From Sinotaia quadrata (taxonomy: Eukaryota > Mollusca > Gastropoda > Architaenioglossa > Viviparidae), in NCBI GenBank assembly GCA_028829895.1, contig CM054181.1:44508759-44572758 (forward strand): a DNA stretch of 64,000 nt, given 5' to 3'. Numbering within the stretch: the first letter of the stretch is position 1; each line of letters begins with the position of its first letter. The position numbers and the translations under genes are program-made. The notes under the pieces were generated by a model. It saw nothing but the letters and a program-made list of their open reading frames with translations. It did no database searches and was not told the DNA's origin. This document shows, in pieces, positions 63,640-64,000 of the stretch.

Positions 63640-64000
63640 GCTCTAACATAAATTCCGACATGAAATATGACAATGTACTTGAATATAGCGTCTATAGCTC
63701 TCCACATGAAAATGTGACTGTATTTCAATATAGCATCCATAGTTCTCTGTTGAAATGTGTCAATGTATTTCAATTTAGCGTCTATAGCTTTCCACAGGAA
63801 ATGTGACAATCTATTTCAATCTAACTACTCTAGCTCTCCACATGAAATTTGATAATGTATATGAATATAGCGTCTAAAGCTCTCCACATGAAATGTGACT
63901 GTATTTCAATATAGCATCCATAGTTCTCTGTTGAAATGTGACAATGTATTTAAATATAGAATCGATAGCTCTCTGTGATGAAATGTGACATTGTATTTCA
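63640..64000. repeat. ~52-bp minisatellite, at least 7 units, runs off the window
   Basis: Unit AATATAGCGTCTATAGCTCT + CCACATGAAATGTGACAATG + TATTTC; units differ by up to ~20%. Confidence 0.9.

Overview
This is animal nuclear DNA: AT-rich, intron-rich, with GT-AG spliced genes, dense microsatellites and minisatellites, and decayed transposons. The gene content (an OAS-like gene, a family absent from insects and nematodes, plus a mitochondrial AGXT2 orthologue), Tigger, hAT and RNase H-bearing LINE relics, and long GATA, CT and CA tracts fit a lophotrochozoan, most likely a mollusc. I cannot fix the species from sequence alone.

Layout. Positions 1-8.6 kb are gene-poor and full of minisatellites. 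From 8782 to 32118 (minus strand) lies a complete AGXT2 gene (alanine-glyoxylate aminotransferase 2). I reconstructed 13 coding exons giving 495 residues, every junction GT-AG and in phase. Its introns carry about a dozen minisatellite arrays, two related solo LTRs with perfect 5-bp target duplications, a decayed LINE (RT plus RNase H) and a hAT MITE with a perfect 8-bp target duplication. From 32 to 44.7 kb is an intergenic stretch with a 1-kb AT-rich satellite, a third solo LTR, a (GATA)n tract, a second MITE and a broken Tigger/pogo transposase.

From 44711 to 58675 (minus strand) lies a 2'-5'-oligoadenylate synthetase-like gene. Eight coding exons give 308 residues with the catalytic Asp triad, LPAFD and DPANP motifs intact; the last exon is the least certain. 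Inside its last, 5.2-kb intron, on the opposite strand, I found a small three-coding-exon gene (46136-48390) whose spliced 90-residue product looks like a divergent CARD (death-fold) domain. A stand-alone CARD-like protein nested antisense inside an OAS-like gene is the most interesting signal in the window: both families belong to innate nucleic-acid or pathogen signalling. The pairing, the expression and the CARD assignment are inferences.

Positions 58.7-64 kb are upstream of the OAS-like gene and hold simple repeats, one weak candidate first exon on the plus strand and a minisatellite that runs off the end; an inverted copy of its unit sits at 49.1 kb. Apart from the AGXT2 enzyme (mitochondrial glyoxylate, beta-aminoisobutyrate and dimethylarginine metabolism) and the two putative immune genes, no other gene could be supported.
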